14,272 nucleotides of DNA from Mariaggregatimicrobium sp964498785 (GTDB lineage Bacteria; Zhuqueibacterota; Zhuqueibacteria; Thermofontimicrobiales; Thiofontviventaceae). Of the stretch, positions 14,148-14,272 are shown piece by piece. A model generated the notes under the pieces. It worked only from the letters and a program-made list of their open reading frames with translations. It was not told where the DNA came from and did no database searches. Both the position numbers and the translations under genes were made by a program. The stretch covers positions 1-14,272 of the forward strand of contig CAZCJL010000155.1 in NCBI GenBank assembly GCA_964498785.1, in the 5' to 3' direction. Every line of letters begins with the position of its first letter. The stretch's first letter is position 1.

Positions 14148-14272
14148 TTATTTCACAAACAACATCTTAATCATCGAACTAAATTTACCGGCACGCAGTT
14201 TACAAACATACACGCCGCTGGGCTCATTTTCGGGTTGCCACTGCAACCGATGAATCCCGGCGTCCAATTGAT
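14148..14272 (-). CDS. C-terminus of a second T9SS-sorted protein (partial, 5' end outside window)
   Basis: Only the last 41 codons are present, ending at a TAA at 14148-14150. The translation reads QLDAGIHRLQWQPENEPSGV, then YVCKLRAGKFSSMIKMLFVK. It matches the end of the 1379-residue protease with only a few conservative changes (I to L, Q to E and near the edge). By eye about 15 of 125 bases differ, mostly at third codon positions. The gene therefore encodes another T9SS cargo protein, in tandem with and upstream of the protease gene. Its catalytic or binding part lies outside the window and cannot be inferred. Confidence 0.85.
   Translation of the reverse strand, partial: QLDAGIHRLQWQPENEPSGVYVCKLRAGKFSSMIKMLFVK

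Noticed and set aside
1..14272. CRISPR arrays, rRNA or tRNA genes, toxin-antitoxin or phage defence cassettes
   Set aside because: No regularly spaced direct repeats, no cloverleaf or rRNA-like sequence, and no nuclease, toxin or helicase motifs were seen on either strand.

Overview
The window reads as a fragment of a bacterial chromosome from the FCB superphylum, probably a Calditrichota/KSB1/Marinimicrobia-like lineage. The main reason is the C-terminal sorting module of the large minus-strand protein (NYPNPFNPST, then a short beta-rich tail ending MIKMLFVK). This is the type IX secretion (T9SS) cargo signature, and such spellings are common in those groups. Short periplasmic or outer-membrane proteins ending in aromatic residues and the AT-rich intergenic DNA fit a Gram-negative member of that group. 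The phylum assignment is inference; no rRNA or housekeeping marker is present.

Layout. (1) Bases 1-618 hold no convincing gene. The first ~216 bases are a chain of back-to-back hairpins, one of them attC-like, followed by AT-rich leader DNA. (2) Bases 619-4626 hold three plus-strand genes for exported proteins: a BNR/sialidase-fold protein, a calcineurin-like metallophosphoesterase relative with an altered metal site, and a PHP-family phosphoesterase. The first two are 69 bp apart and probably co-transcribed. The third has its own leader with a GAAA-capped hairpin. A 27-bp sequence is repeated upstream of the first and third genes. (3) Bases 4640-7049 are an accessory patch. Two decayed, homologous fragments of a group II intron reverse transcriptase/maturase C-terminus lie in the same orientation. 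They bracket a truncated tyrosine-recombinase N-terminus and two small beta-barrel outer-membrane protein genes. (4) Bases 7086-9585 hold two divergent integral membrane protein genes, an unrecognised multi-pass protein (minus) and an MgtC/SapB plus DUF4010 transporter-like protein (plus), separated by 577 bases of AT-rich DNA. (5) Bases 9586-9912 are a non-coding stretch with several inverted repeats between convergent genes. (6) Bases 9913-14052 encode a 1379-residue multidomain secreted protease of the gingipain (C25) type. It carries dockerin-like and cohesin-like modules and a T9SS tail. Upstream of it, across a strong terminator hairpin, is the 3' end of another gene with a nearly identical T9SS tail.

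The shared theme is the cell surface: secreted hydrolases, outer-membrane barrels and T9SS cargo. Nothing here is unambiguously a new defence or mobile system. The points most worth following are the His-to-acid substitutions in the phosphoesterase, the protease carrying both dockerin-like and cohesin-like modules, the paired retroelement scars flanking the OMP genes, and several unexplained structured non-coding stretches.
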